A stretch of 64,000 nt of DNA from Flavobacteriaceae bacterium (lineage in GTDB: Bacteria > Bacteroidota > Bacteroidia > Flavobacteriales > Flavobacteriaceae). The DNA is taken from the NCBI GenBank assembly GCA_013215095.1, contig JABSPM010000110.1, forward strand, positions 1-64,000, in the 5' to 3' direction. The position numbers were made by a program, and so were the translations under genes. The notes below the pieces were generated by a model. The model saw nothing but the letters and a program-made list of their open reading frames with translations. It made no database searches and was not told the DNA's origin. Positions 55,977 to 64,000 of the stretch are shown here, one piece after another (the first letter of the stretch is position 1; each line of letters begins with the position of its first letter).

Positions 55977-56513
55977 ATGAAAACTATTTAATAATACTTA
56001 GTCTTATATATAGTGCGGTTTGTAGCACGCAAACACTATCTATTAATGTTTCATAAAATGAATTTGGAAAATATGAAACGCTGTCTATAATCGTATCTCG
56101 CATTCACTAATGGTATTACACAACAATATCTCTTTTTAAAAAATAATAAGGTTTATGAAAGAGAAGCATTGGTGTATTCAAATTATTCTTACGATAATCA
56201 AAGCTTAACTTATATGCTGAATTGGTTGGATAATCGGTTAACTTACTTAGATATTTATTTTGGAAACGCCCTCTCAATTAACGCGATTAAGAAGTCCAAT
56301 ACCTTTAGTGTTTACCCTAGTCTTGTAAAGGACGTAATTTGCATAAAATCTCTTGGAGAACTTGATGATAAAAACTACAAGATTTCTAATTAATTAGGAC
56401 GGCAAGTTGATAGTGGTATTACTACAAATGAATTCATTAGAGTGAGTAGGCTATCTAAAGGCATTTACGTTATTACTATAGAAGATATACTATTTAAATT
56501 GATTAAAAAGTAA
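55977..56513 (+). pseudogene. Decayed T9SS-secreted protein
   Basis: ATG 55977 is followed by a signal-like hydrophobic stretch NYLIILSLIYSAVCSTQT in a shifted frame. Several stops and shifts follow, then a frame from 56169 (VYSNYSYDNQSLTYMLNWLD). This enters a Por sorting domain: NTFSVYPSLVKDVICIKSLG, DKNYKISN, an in-frame TAA at 56392-56394, LGRQVDSGITTNEFIRVSRL, and KGIYVITIEDILFKLIKK ending at 56513. The motif order FSVYPS...GRQV...LSKGIYVI is that of T9SS type A domains. The short body suggests a large internal loss as well. Confidence 0.65.
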
Positions 56514-56867
56514 TCTGTTTGGCAAGTGTATTTGTTTTGGAAAACATAATACCATTTCTACTTCTAAATTACTCAATTAAAATGCGCTTTTTTGCGTTAT
56601 ATTTCAAAATGAAAATAATTCTTAACCAATATTAAGACTGATTTTTCTTACTTTTAACTTAACAGAAGAACTGGTATAAAAGCTAAAACCACATCAGAAA
56701 TATTGGAGTTTTTTAAGTTTGAATACAATGTTTATCCAGTTTTGATAGCTGTAATGAAAGTATGCGTCGTTATGCTGATATTGTTTGCATGGTAATGCTT
56801 GGTAAATTCAGGTTTTATGTTTACCCATTATTATATTGCACATTGTTTTTTAGAAATAGCCAAGGTG
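56514..56867. other. Gene-free stretch with one possible gene fragment
   Basis: About 350 bp between the decayed T9SS gene and the Lrp regulator. A plus-strand frame at 56658-56795 without a start reads KTTSEILEFFKFEYNVYPVL and a hydrophobic end (VMKVCVVMLILFAW). This may be the remainder of a small membrane protein, but the evidence is weak. No hairpin terminator stands out. Confidence 0.35.
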
Positions 56868-57338
56868 TTATATTCTGATTTGTCTGTCCAATTGTTGGTC
56901 CAAGGAAATAAAGGTTTCAGTTCGGGATACACCAGAAATCGTTTGAATATCTCTATTGAGTACTTGCATTAAATGAGCATTGTCTTTGCAAAGTATTTTT
57001 ATAAGTATGCTCCAATTTCCAGTAGTATAATGACATTCTAAAACTTCAGGTATTTTTTTGAGCTGCTTAACGGCATCAGGGTTGTTCATAGCCTTGTCTA
57101 AGAAAATCCCAACAAATGCCATTGTGGTATAACCCAAAACTTTTGGATTGATAATAAATTTAGAGCCAGAAATGAGTTGGGCTTTTTCAAGTTTGCGTAA
57201 ACGTTGATGAATGGCTGCTCCAGAAACACCAACGCTACGCGCAATTTCTAAAACAGGAGTACGAGCATCTTCCATTAATGCTCGTAGTATTTTTTTGTCT
57301 ATACCGTCAATCCGAACATTTTGGTTTATAAGCTTCAT
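56868..57338 (-). CDS. Lrp/AsnC family transcriptional regulator
   Basis: A 156-residue regulator. The N-terminal winged helix-turn-helix (about 10-60) has the typical DKKILRALMEDARTPVLEIA and RSVGVSGAAIHQRLRKLEKA. The C-terminal RAM domain (about 75-150) binds amino-acid effectors. It lies 57 bp downstream of the saccharopine dehydrogenase gene on the same strand, so it may respond to lysine or related amino acids; that is inference from position. Confidence 0.94.
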   Translation of the reverse strand: MKLINQNVRIDGIDKKILRALMEDARTPVLEIARSVGVSGAAIHQRLRKLEKAQLISGSKFIINPKVLGYTTMAFVGIFLDKAMNNPDAVKQLKKIPEVLECHYTTGNWSILIKILCKDNAHLMQVLNRDIQTISGVSRTETFISLDQQLDRQIRI

Positions 57339-57394
57339 TGAATATGGTTTTAAAGATTATAAACCAAATGTAACGAATTGATTTTAAATTGTAA

Positions 57395-58759
57395 TTAAGA
57401 GTTTAAAGGATTGTAGCTCAAGTAAGGCACTTCTTTTTCAGAAAATTCAATGCCAAATTGTTTTAGCTCCTTTAGTATTGGCGTGTAAACTTCTTTATGT
57501 ATTGGGATTTGAACCCCAGGTGTTGTGATTTTTCCATTTAGGATGTCCATAGTAGCAATAGCGACAGGTAAACCTACGGTTTTCGCCATTGCGGTATAGG
57601 TTTGGTCTTCTCCTTTACAAACCATTGTAGCGTCAATTTGATGCATTTTTCCATTTAAGCGATATCCAAATTTGTGATACATTACAATCATATCCTTGTC
57701 ATTAGCATCTAAAGACCAACTGTCCATTAATATTTTTTGCAGAATCTGCGCTGGTGTAGCTTTTTTGAGACCTACCTTTTTTGTTGGACTAAAAATATCT
57801 AATTCTTCTAGTTTGTCCCAGACAATATCATCTTGGTCAATCTTTAATTGATGTCTGAATTTTAATTCTACGGAGTCTGTTGGGCTATAAGGTAAAAATG
57901 CATTTACAAAATCGCGATAAGTCATGTTCTCGCTATCTTCAAGTGTATAATTGTCATCTGTCATTCCGAGAAGCACAAACATTTGCCAAGCACGGCTAAA
58001 ACCTACACGACGTATTGTTCCTCTATAAAGTGTCTTCGTGTTATCTAAACCATACACCTTTTGATAGGTTAGCGAGTCTCTGTTAGCGTAGGCTTCAAAG
58101 CGACCATATCCTTCTATTTCTAAAAATTCTGTACGTCTAAATAAACGATTATAAGGAATATACTTGTAAGTACCTTCTTGTAAAAATTTTGCAGCACCTC
58201 CTTGTCCAGCAACCACAACGTTTCTAGGATTCCAAGTAAACTTATAATTCCATAAGTTCGTGTCGCTTTCAGGGGCAACTAAGCCTCCAGTAAACGATTC
58301 AAACAAAAGAATTTCACCGCCTTTATTACGAATTTCATCTATAACTTTCATAGCGCTCATGTGGTCAATACCAGGGTCAACGCCAATTTCGTTCATAAAA
58401 ACTAATCCTTTTTCTTTTGCTGCCTCATCAAGGTTTTGCATTTCTTTACTTACATAGGAGGCAGTCACCATATTTTTACCATATGTTATGCAATCTTTTG
58501 CAACTTCAATATGGAAACGTGCTGGTAGCATGGATACTACAATATCTGCACTTTGAATTGCCTCCTTGCGAGAATCGCTGTCAAAAACATCTAGCGTTTT
58601 TGCTGTCGCATATGAAGAATTTCCAATGAGTGCTTTTGCATTATCTATATTAATATCTCCAACAATAATATGAAGATCTTCTGTTTTGGCTTTATCTAAA
58701 AAATATTTTATTAGGTATGATGAAGACTTTCCTGAACCTATTACTAAAATCTTTCGCAT
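57395..58759 (-). CDS. Saccharopine dehydrogenase family oxidoreductase
   Basis: A 454-residue NAD(P)-dependent oxidoreductase. The Rossmann motif is VIGSGKSSSYLIKYFL at the N-terminus. Family blocks are SMLPARFHIEVAKDCITYGK, MNEIGVDPGIDHMSAMKVID and SFTGGLVAPESDTNLWNYKF. This type either forms lysine from saccharopine or acts in its degradation through aminoadipate. Length agrees with stand-alone saccharopine dehydrogenase. The neighbouring Lrp gene could regulate it. It is divergent from the DUF423 gene with only 91 bp between starts. Confidence 0.9.
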   Translation of the reverse strand: MRKILVIGSGKSSSYLIKYFLDKAKTEDLHIIVGDINIDNAKALIGNSSYATAKTLDVFDSDSRKEAIQSADIVVSMLPARFHIEVAKDCITYGKNMVTASYVSKEMQNLDEAAKEKGLVFMNEIGVDPGIDHMSAMKVIDEIRNKGGEILLFESFTGGLVAPESDTNLWNYKFTWNPRNVVVAGQGGAAKFLQEGTYKYIPYNRLFRRTEFLEIEGYGRFEAYANRDSLTYQKVYGLDNTKTLYRGTIRRVGFSRAWQMFVLLGMTDDNYTLEDSENMTYRDFVNAFLPYSPTDSVELKFRHQLKIDQDDIVWDKLEELDIFSPTKKVGLKKATPAQILQKILMDSWSLDANDKDMIVMYHKFGYRLNGKMHQIDATMVCKGEDQTYTAMAKTVGLPVAIATMDILNGKITTPGVQIPIHKEVYTPILKELKQFGIEFSEKEVPYLSYNPLNS

Positions 58760-58850
58760 AGTACAAATTTGTTAAGTAATTTTGTATCAAAATTTGAAAT
58801 ACGAAAGTACTAAATTGTTAAGGTTATTAAAACAAATAAACATAATTTAT

Positions 58851-59246
58851 ATGAATAAAAAAATATTAGGAACAGCGGCATTTCTCGGAATGTTTTCAGT
58901 GATTTTAGGAGCTTATGGAGCTCATGGCTTAGAGAAAATTATTGATAGTGAGTCGGTTAAAAATTTCAACACCGCGGTAGAATATCAAATGTATCATGCT
59001 TTATTACTTATGATGGTAGGGCTTACAAATTTATTAAGTGCTAAAACCAAACAAATTATCTTATGTCTCGTAGTATTAGGTGTCTTATTTTTTTCGGGGT
59101 CTATTTATGGGTTATCTACCAATGAATTGTCTAGCTTTGATTTTAAAACGATTGCCTTTATAACTCCTATAGGTGGTTTATTGTTAATACTCTCGTGGGC
59201 ACTTTTGTTCATAAAATTCATTCAATTAAAAAAGAATAACTTATAA
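58851..59246 (+). CDS. DUF423 family membrane protein
   Basis: A 131-residue inner-membrane protein with four hydrophobic helices and the family block GAYGAHGLEKIIDSESVKNF followed by NTAVEYQMYHALLLM. ATG 58851 is chosen because it starts the first helix directly (MNKKILGTAAFLGMFSVILG); the frame extends 69 bp upstream without likeness. No function is established for this widespread family. Confidence 0.9.
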   Translation: MNKKILGTAAFLGMFSVILGAYGAHGLEKIIDSESVKNFNTAVEYQMYHALLLMMVGLTNLLSAKTKQIILCLVVLGVLFFSGSIYGLSTNELSSFDFKTIAFITPIGGLLLILSWALLFIKFIQLKKNNL

Positions 59247-59273
59247 TTAAATTCACACTTTCGCAAAAAATTA

Positions 59274-59281
59274 TATTTTTG
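59274..59281 (+). promoter_or_regulatory. -7 element of pckA
   Basis: TATTTTTG matches TANNTTTG, 25 bp before the ATG of pckA. A -33 at normal spacing is not obvious. Confidence 0.5.
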
Positions 59282-59306
59282 TATTCTAATAACAACACAA
59301 AATATT

Positions 59307-60911
59307 ATGGTGGAAGACACCCAAACTACAAAAACGATTTCGTTAGAACGTTACGGAATTAAAAACGCAACAGTTAATTATCAATTAACACCTGCGCAAT
59401 TGCAAGCTGCTGCTATTGGTAAAGGAATGGGAAGAGAGACCAAGAATGGTACCTTAGCAATTAACACTGGTAAGTTTACTGGTAGATCTCCAAAAGATCG
59501 TTTTTTAGTCAAAGATGATTATACTGCTGATAAGGTGTGGTGGGGAGATATTAACCAGCCTGTGTCGTCTGAGAACTTTGATAGATTACAGGATAATATA
59601 GTGGCTTATCTTTCAGAAAAAGAATTATATGTGAGAGATGGATATGTTTGTGCAGATCCAAAATATAAAATGAATGTGAGAACCATTGCGGAATACCCTT
59701 GGTCAAATATGTTTGTTTATAATATGTTTTTACGCTTAGAGGACTCGGAATTAAAAGATTTTAACGAAGAATGGTTGATTCTATGCGCGCCTGGATATGA
59801 GTGTCCAAACCCTGATGAATATGGTATTCGTCAAGGAAACTTTTCGATATTAAACTTTACAAAAAAAGTAGCATTAGTTGGGGGATCTGCTTATACAGGC
59901 GAAATGAAAAAAGGTATTTTTTCTGCCTTAAATATGATTTTACCAACAGATAAAAATGTATTGCCAATGCACTGTTCTGCAAATGTTGGAGAAGATGGAG
60001 ATACGTCTATTTTCTTTGGACTGTCAGGAACAGGAAAGACAACGCTATCTGCAGACCCTAATCGTAAGTTGATTGGAGATGATGAGCACGGTTGGACCGC
60101 AGAGAATACAATATTTAATTTTGAAGGTGGTTGCTATGCCAAGGTTATTGACTTGTCTGAAGAAAAGGAACCAGATATCTTTAGAGCAATTAAGCCAGGG
60201 GCGATTTTAGAAAATGTTATTTTTGATGAAAATGATGAAGTGGATTTTATGGATAGCACAATTACACCAAACACGCGTGTAAGTTATCCTATCTATCATA
60301 TAGAAAATATTAAAAAGCCATCTTATGCTGGTAATCCCAAAAATATTTTCTTTTTAACAGCAGATGCGTTTGGTGTATTACCTCCAATCTCAAAATTGAC
60401 ACCAGGACAAGCAGCATTCCATTTTATTTCTGGATATACAGCTAAAGTTGCAGGAACAGAGGCTGGAATTAATGAGCCTGTACCGAGTTTTTCAGCGTGT
60501 TTTGGTGCGCCTTTTATGCCGTTACACCCAACAAAATATGCAGAAATGTTAAGTAAGAAGATGCAAGAAGCAGGTGTAAATGTGTGGTTGGTAAATACGG
60601 GATGGACAGGTGGTCCTTACGGCGTTGGTACTAGAATGAAATTAAAATATACTAGAGCCATGATTACTGCTGCTATGAATGGAGAATTGGATAATGTAGA
60701 TTATAAAAATCACTCAATTTTTAAAGTGGCAATGCCAAAATCATGTCCAAATGTGCCAGATGAGGTGTTAAGCCCTAAAGGTACTTGGAACAATGATGAA
60801 GGTTATTATGAAAAAGCAGATATGCTTGCTAAATTCTTCCAAGACAATTTTAAGCAGTTTGAAGAATATGCAAATGACGAAATTATGGAAGGTGCTCCAG
60901 TAGTGAGATAG
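59307..60911 (+). CDS. pckA: Phosphoenolpyruvate carboxykinase (ATP)
   Basis: A 534-residue PckA converting oxaloacetate and ATP to phosphoenolpyruvate and CO2, the first committed step of gluconeogenesis. The kinase-type P-loop GLSGTGKTT lies at 238-246 followed by LSADPNRKLIGDDEHGW with the metal-binding Asp. NTGKFTGRSPKDRFLV, MHCSANVGEDGD and NTGWTGGPYGVGTRMKL are the other active-site blocks. Length is standard. It ends at a strong hairpin shared with the convergent hemD. Confidence 0.97.
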   Translation: MVEDTQTTKTISLERYGIKNATVNYQLTPAQLQAAAIGKGMGRETKNGTLAINTGKFTGRSPKDRFLVKDDYTADKVWWGDINQPVSSENFDRLQDNIVAYLSEKELYVRDGYVCADPKYKMNVRTIAEYPWSNMFVYNMFLRLEDSELKDFNEEWLILCAPGYECPNPDEYGIRQGNFSILNFTKKVALVGGSAYTGEMKKGIFSALNMILPTDKNVLPMHCSANVGEDGDTSIFFGLSGTGKTTLSADPNRKLIGDDEHGWTAENTIFNFEGGCYAKVIDLSEEKEPDIFRAIKPGAILENVIFDENDEVDFMDSTITPNTRVSYPIYHIENIKKPSYAGNPKNIFFLTADAFGVLPPISKLTPGQAAFHFISGYTAKVAGTEAGINEPVPSFSACFGAPFMPLHPTKYAEMLSKKMQEAGVNVWLVNTGWTGGPYGVGTRMKLKYTRAMITAAMNGELDNVDYKNHSIFKVAMPKSCPNVPDEVLSPKGTWNNDEGYYEKADMLAKFFQDNFKQFEEYANDEIMEGAPVVR

Positions 60912-60921
60912 ACCAACCTTA

Positions 60922-60979
60922 AAGCATATAAAAATAAAAAGCGCAATTTTAAAATTGCGCTTTTTATTTTTATATGCTT
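60922..60979. terminator. 58-bp perfect palindrome, shared terminator of pckA and hemD
   Basis: Positions 60922-60950 and 60951-60979 are exact reverse complements without a loop. The core AAAAAGCGCAATTTT and its complement gives a GC-clamped stem with T runs on both sides, so it can terminate transcripts from both strands. It is centred between the pckA stop (60911) and the hemD stop (61000). Confidence 0.92.
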
Positions 60980-60999
60980 ACCAATAATAATCCATCGGT

Positions 61000-61746
61000 T
61001 TATTTCTTATTAGCTTGTTCTATATATTTCTCCAATGCCATGGTCATTGAAGGATTTTCTTTTGACGGTGCAGAAATATCTACCCGCAACCCGCGCTCTT
61101 CTACGGCTTTAATCGTGGTATTTCCAAATACGGCAATACGAGTGTCATTCTGCTTAAAGTTTGGAAAATTATGAAATAAAGACTCTATGCCTGAAGGACT
61201 GAAAAACACTAAAATATCATAGGATACATTTGCCAAATCAGAAAGATCACTAATTACTGTCTTGTAGAACGTAGCTTGCTTCCATTGAACACCCAATTTG
61301 TCTAATGTTTCTGGTACAAGTGGCTTAACTTTGTCTGTTGTAGGTAATAAGAATTTCTCGTCTTTATACTTTTTAATTAAAGGCGAAAGTTCAGCGAAAT
61401 TACGTTTACCAACATAAATTTTTCGTTTTCTATAAACAACATATTTCTGAAGATAATAGGCAACAGCTTCGGACTGACAAAAATATTTCATAGAATCAGG
61501 TACTTTAAAGCGCATTTCTTCTGCTACTCTAAAGAAGTGGTCTACAGCATTTCTACTCGTTAAAATTATAGCCGTATAATTGCTTAAATCTACTTTTTGG
61601 AGTCTAATTTCCTTTGCAGAAACACCTTCTACATGAATGAAAGGTCTAAAGTCTATCTTTACACGTTGCTTATCTTGTAGATCAAAGTAAGGAGAATTTT
61701 CTACTTTAGGCTCTGGCTGAGAAACTAAAATTGTTTTCACTTTCAT
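61000..61746 (-). CDS. hemD: Uroporphyrinogen-III synthase
   Basis: A 248-residue HemD-family protein, closing and isomerising hydroxymethylbilane to uroporphyrinogen III for haem. Two-domain layout with KTILVSQPEP at the start, IILTSRNAVDHFFRVAEEM in the first half and DILVFFSPSGIESLFHNFPN with IAVFGNTTIKAVEERGLRV in the second. Sequence is poorly conserved in this family, but these blocks are diagnostic. Haem need is plausible given the c-type peroxidase elsewhere in the window. It lies 33 bp after the DUF4271 gene. Confidence 0.92.
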   Translation of the reverse strand: MKVKTILVSQPEPKVENSPYFDLQDKQRVKIDFRPFIHVEGVSAKEIRLQKVDLSNYTAIILTSRNAVDHFFRVAEEMRFKVPDSMKYFCQSEAVAYYLQKYVVYRKRKIYVGKRNFAELSPLIKKYKDEKFLLPTTDKVKPLVPETLDKLGVQWKQATFYKTVISDLSDLANVSYDILVFFSPSGIESLFHNFPNFKQNDTRIAVFGNTTIKAVEERGLRVDISAPSKENPSMTMALEKYIEQANKK

Positions 61747-61779
61747 AGGTCGACTTATCTTTTTCTTTTGTTATAAACC

Positions 61780-62421
61780 TTAGCTTAATAGCTTATATAA
61801 AATTATATAAGGTGCAATTTCAAGTGTGCAAAGATATAAAATAAAATACAAAAAGTTGTTTAAAATCAATTTTTGATGTGTTTTAAAAGATGTGATAAAA
61901 CTTATGAGATTAATGAAAATGAGTAAAATAAATATACTATAAATCCAATGGTCTGTGGGTTCTACAGCAAAGATAAGCGTAAGATTAATTGGAAATAAAA
62001 CTAATCCCGTATAGTTTTTGGAATTAATCTTTTGAAATAAATAAGGTGTAATTAAATCAGAAATGTCAAGAATATTAGCAATAAAGCGTTCTAGTAGAAC
62101 TTTAAGCCATATAAAACCAATAATGCCCAAACTTAATTTAAGAAACAATAGAATATCAAATACTATTGGAGTAAAAAACTGATTATAGACTATAAAAGTA
62201 AATGTCGAAAAGGCTATAATTTGGTTGATAAAGAGTAAGCTATTAAATTGATCTACAAATTTTGAATCCTTAGCATAGCGCTTTACGTACTGAGAATTCC
62301 CAATTACTGTTAAAAACGCAGCAAATCTGACAGAATAAAGGTATTTTGCCAGAGTTATTGCTATTAAACTCAAAACAAATAGAATAGTATACCAATCGTT
62401 AGAAATTAGTTCTCTTAGCAT
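61780..62421 (-). CDS. DUF4271 membrane protein
   Basis: A 213-residue protein with six hydrophobic helices and the Bacteroidota-specific layout of DUF4271, ending in LYFILYLCTLEIAPYIILYK. It is usually encoded next to hemD, as here. No function is known. On the minus strand TAATTTTG (62427-62434) fits a -7 element, only 5 bp from the ATG at 62421. Confidence 0.88.
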   Translation of the reverse strand: MLRELISNDWYTILFVLSLIAITLAKYLYSVRFAAFLTVIGNSQYVKRYAKDSKFVDQFNSLLFINQIIAFSTFTFIVYNQFFTPIVFDILLFLKLSLGIIGFIWLKVLLERFIANILDISDLITPYLFQKINSKNYTGLVLFPINLTLIFAVEPTDHWIYSIFILLIFINLISFITSFKTHQKLILNNFLYFILYLCTLEIAPYIILYKLLS

Positions 62422-62471
62422 GATTGCAAAATTAGGAAGAAAATTTCTATAATATTAATATTGCAAATAAG

Positions 62472-62479
62472 TACTTTTG
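62472..62479 (+). promoter_or_regulatory. -7 element of the glycosyltransferase/pyrC unit
   Basis: TACTTTTG matches TANNTTTG and lies 14 bp before the ATG at 62494. The -33 element is not clear. Confidence 0.45.
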
Positions 62480-62493
62480 CTAAAATTTAAATT

Positions 62494-63219
62494 TTGATGA
62501 GAGACGCCATAGTCATCATTCCCACATATAATGAAATAGAGAATATCGAGGCTATTGTCAGGGCGGTATTTGAGTTAGATAATGCCGTTGATATTTTAAT
62601 TGTTGATGATAATTCGCCAGATTTAACCGCATTGAAAGTTAAGGCGCTTCAGAATGAGTATAAAAATCGACTTTTTTTGGAAGTGAGAAAAGAAAAAGCA
62701 GGGTTAGGTACAGCTTATATTCATGGATTTAAATGGGCTTTAAAATCAGATTATCAATATATTTTTGAGATGGATGCTGATTTTTCGCATGATCCAAAGG
62801 ATGTACCGCGTTTATATGAAGCGTGCAAAAGCGGTGCAGATGTGGCTGTAGGTTCTAGGTATATCAAAGGTGTAAATGTGGTAAATTGGCCATTAAGTAG
62901 AGTGTTGCTGTCCTATTTAGCCTCTGTATATGTAAGAGTTATTACAGGAATGAAAATTCAAGATACAACAGCTGGTTTTGTATGTTATAGAAGAGCAGTC
63001 TTAGAACAAATAAATTTAGAAAGTATTAAATTTGTAGGCTATGCATTTCAGATTGAAATGAAATATAAAACCTATTTAAGGCGTTTTCAGATTGTGGAAA
63101 TTCCTGTGATTTTTACAGATAGAACAAAAGGTGAATCAAAGTTAAGTAGCGGAATCATATCCGAAGCTATTTTTGGAGTCATAGCAATGAAAATAAAGAG
63201 TGTATTTGGTAAAGTATAG
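62494..63219 (+). CDS. Polyprenol monophosphomannose synthase (GT2)
   Basis: A 241-residue GT-A glycosyltransferase of the dolichyl-phosphate mannose synthase type, moving mannose from GDP-mannose to a polyprenyl phosphate at the inner membrane. IIPTYNEIENIEAIVRAV begins the fold, DDNSPDLTALKVKAL has the nucleotide-binding aspartates (the usual Gly after DDNSPD is Leu), and MDADFSHDPKDVPRLYEA carries the metal-binding Asp-X-Asp. GLGTAYIHGFKWALK and DTTAGFVCYRRAVLE are typical. There is no C-terminal membrane part. Its product could feed protein or glycan mannosylation. pyrC starts 3 bp after its stop. Confidence 0.92.
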   Translation: MMRDAIVIIPTYNEIENIEAIVRAVFELDNAVDILIVDDNSPDLTALKVKALQNEYKNRLFLEVRKEKAGLGTAYIHGFKWALKSDYQYIFEMDADFSHDPKDVPRLYEACKSGADVAVGSRYIKGVNVVNWPLSRVLLSYLASVYVRVITGMKIQDTTAGFVCYRRAVLEQINLESIKFVGYAFQIEMKYKTYLRRFQIVEIPVIFTDRTKGESKLSSGIISEAIFGVIAMKIKSVFGKV

Positions 63220-63222
63220 TAA

Positions 63223-64000
63223 ATGAATCAGAAAATAAAATTAATTAAGAACGGAAGAATTGTTAATGAAGGACAAATCTTTAAAGGAGATATTTTAATT
63301 GAAGGAGAAATTATTAAAGAAATTGCGCCGTCAATAAGTCCAAAATCTCCAAATGTACATGTATTTGACGCTGAGAATAACTTCATTATTCCAGGAGCTA
63401 TTGATGATCAAGTACATTTTAGAGAACCTGGTTTAACGCACAAAGCAAATATTGAAACCGAATCTAGAGCCGCGGTAGCTGGAGGTATCACTACATTTAT
63501 AGAGATGCCTAATACTAACCCGCAAACGACAACAGTTGAGAAATTGGAAGAAAAATTTGAAATAGCATCCAAATCCTCTTATGCAAACTATTCGTTTATG
63601 TTTGGAGGAACAAATGATAATTTGGATGAAATTTTAAAATTAGACCCCAAAAAAGTAGCGGGATTAAAATTGTTCCTCGGATCTTCTACAGGAAATATGC
63701 TCGTAGATAATCCAGAAGTTTTAGAAAAAATATTCTCAAGTACAGATTTAGTTATTTCTGTACACTGCGAAGATGAAGGAACGATTAGAAAGAACACGCA
63801 AGATTATATAGCAAAGTATGGTGATGCTATTCCAGTAAAGTATCACCCAATTATTAGAAGCGAAGAGGCATGTTATTTGTCATCTTCAAAAGCTATTGAA
63901 TTGGCAAAAAAAACTGGGGCAAGGCTACATGTTTTTCACTTGTCAACTGGAAAGGAAACAGATTTATTCACCAATAAAATTCCCTTAAAAGATAAAAAGA
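63223..64000 (+). CDS. pyrC: Dihydroorotase, partial (runs off the window)
   Basis: ATG 63223 opens a frame of 259 codons that continues past the right edge. It is a dihydroorotase of the amidohydrolase superfamily, closing carbamoyl-aspartate to dihydroorotate in pyrimidine synthesis. The N-terminus is MNQKIKLIKNGRIVNEGQIF. The metal block reads IIPGAIDDQVHFREPGL, with Gln in place of the first His of the usual His-X-His. Also seen are MPNTNPQTTTVEKLEEKFE, the region GLKLFLGSSTGNMLVD with the probable carboxylated Lys, ISVHCEDEGT, and ARLHVFHLSTGKE. It is 3 bp after the glycosyltransferase gene. Confidence 0.93.
   Translation, partial: MNQKIKLIKNGRIVNEGQIFKGDILIEGEIIKEIAPSISPKSPNVHVFDAENNFIIPGAIDDQVHFREPGLTHKANIETESRAAVAGGITTFIEMPNTNPQTTTVEKLEEKFEIASKSSYANYSFMFGGTNDNLDEILKLDPKKVAGLKLFLGSSTGNMLVDNPEVLEKIFSSTDLVISVHCEDEGTIRKNTQDYIAKYGDAIPVKYHPIIRSEEACYLSSSKAIELAKKTGARLHVFHLSTGKETDLFTNKIPLKDKK

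Overview
The window is chromosomal DNA of a Bacteroidota bacterium, almost certainly a member of the Flavobacteriaceae. The evidence is low GC, SusC/SusD outer-membrane genes, a Por-type (T9SS) C-terminal sorting domain, GLPGLI-family proteins, DUF5686/DUF4271/DUF3098 genes, and promoters of the Bacteroidota type (TANNTTTG at -7). Genus cannot be fixed from the sequence alone. Most of the window is housekeeping, in short operons on both strands, with small accessory or decayed patches between them.

Layout. 1-3.98 kb: the end of a transposase-like gene, a SpoU methyltransferase divergent from mutS, then tRNA-Gly(GCC) and tRNA-Leu(TAA). 3.98-4.93 kb: debris of an IS630-type transposase and of a small accessory gene. 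4.93-13.55 kb: a minus-strand locus with an ELWxxDGT/T9SS secreted protein, SusC, SusD, an unknown lipoprotein and a di-haem peroxidase, with no carbohydrate enzyme. 13.8-15.4 kb: two decayed transposases joined end to end. 15.5-21.1 kb: an 11-mer repeat lipoprotein, waaA, a DegT aminotransferase overlapping galE, lspA and fabD. 21.2-22.5 kb: a decayed lipoprotein-like region and an internally deleted FAD-dehydrogenase gene. 22.5-28.5 kb: folA (fused to a 2TM domain), thyA, a CNT nucleoside transporter, a bifunctional nuclease with a UVR tail, etfA and etfB. 29-35.6 kb: pdhB, a DUF5686 outer-membrane protein, ppa, and the membrane pyrophosphatase hppA. 35.7-45 kb: a deoxynucleoside kinase, a secreted unknown, a two-component system, and divergently three tandem GLPGLI proteins plus a large outer-membrane beta-barrel. 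45.1-49.6 kb: tRNA-Tyr, truB, uppP, DUF3098, ftsX and an EamA transporter. 49.9-55.8 kb: leuS, SemiSWEET, a Bax-inhibitor-1 protein, a YugP-type peptidase and a frameshifted secreted protein. 56-64 kb: a decayed T9SS protein, an Lrp regulator, saccharopine dehydrogenase, DUF423, pckA, hemD, DUF4271, a dolichyl-phosphate-mannose-synthase-like glycosyltransferase and the first 259 codons of dihydroorotase.

The best candidate for an undescribed system is 37.15-45.02 kb: a histidine kinase/OmpR-type regulator pair, divergent from three GLPGLI paralogues and an outer-membrane barrel protein. Three 10-bp direct repeats (TTAACACTAG type) lie in the shared intergenic region immediately before the likely GLPGLI promoter, which suggests an envelope sensing and export/import circuit. 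Second is the SusCD locus paired with a di-haem c-type peroxidase. A further theme is gene decay: at least eight broken genes, from simple frameshifts to an internal deletion, lie between intact operons.
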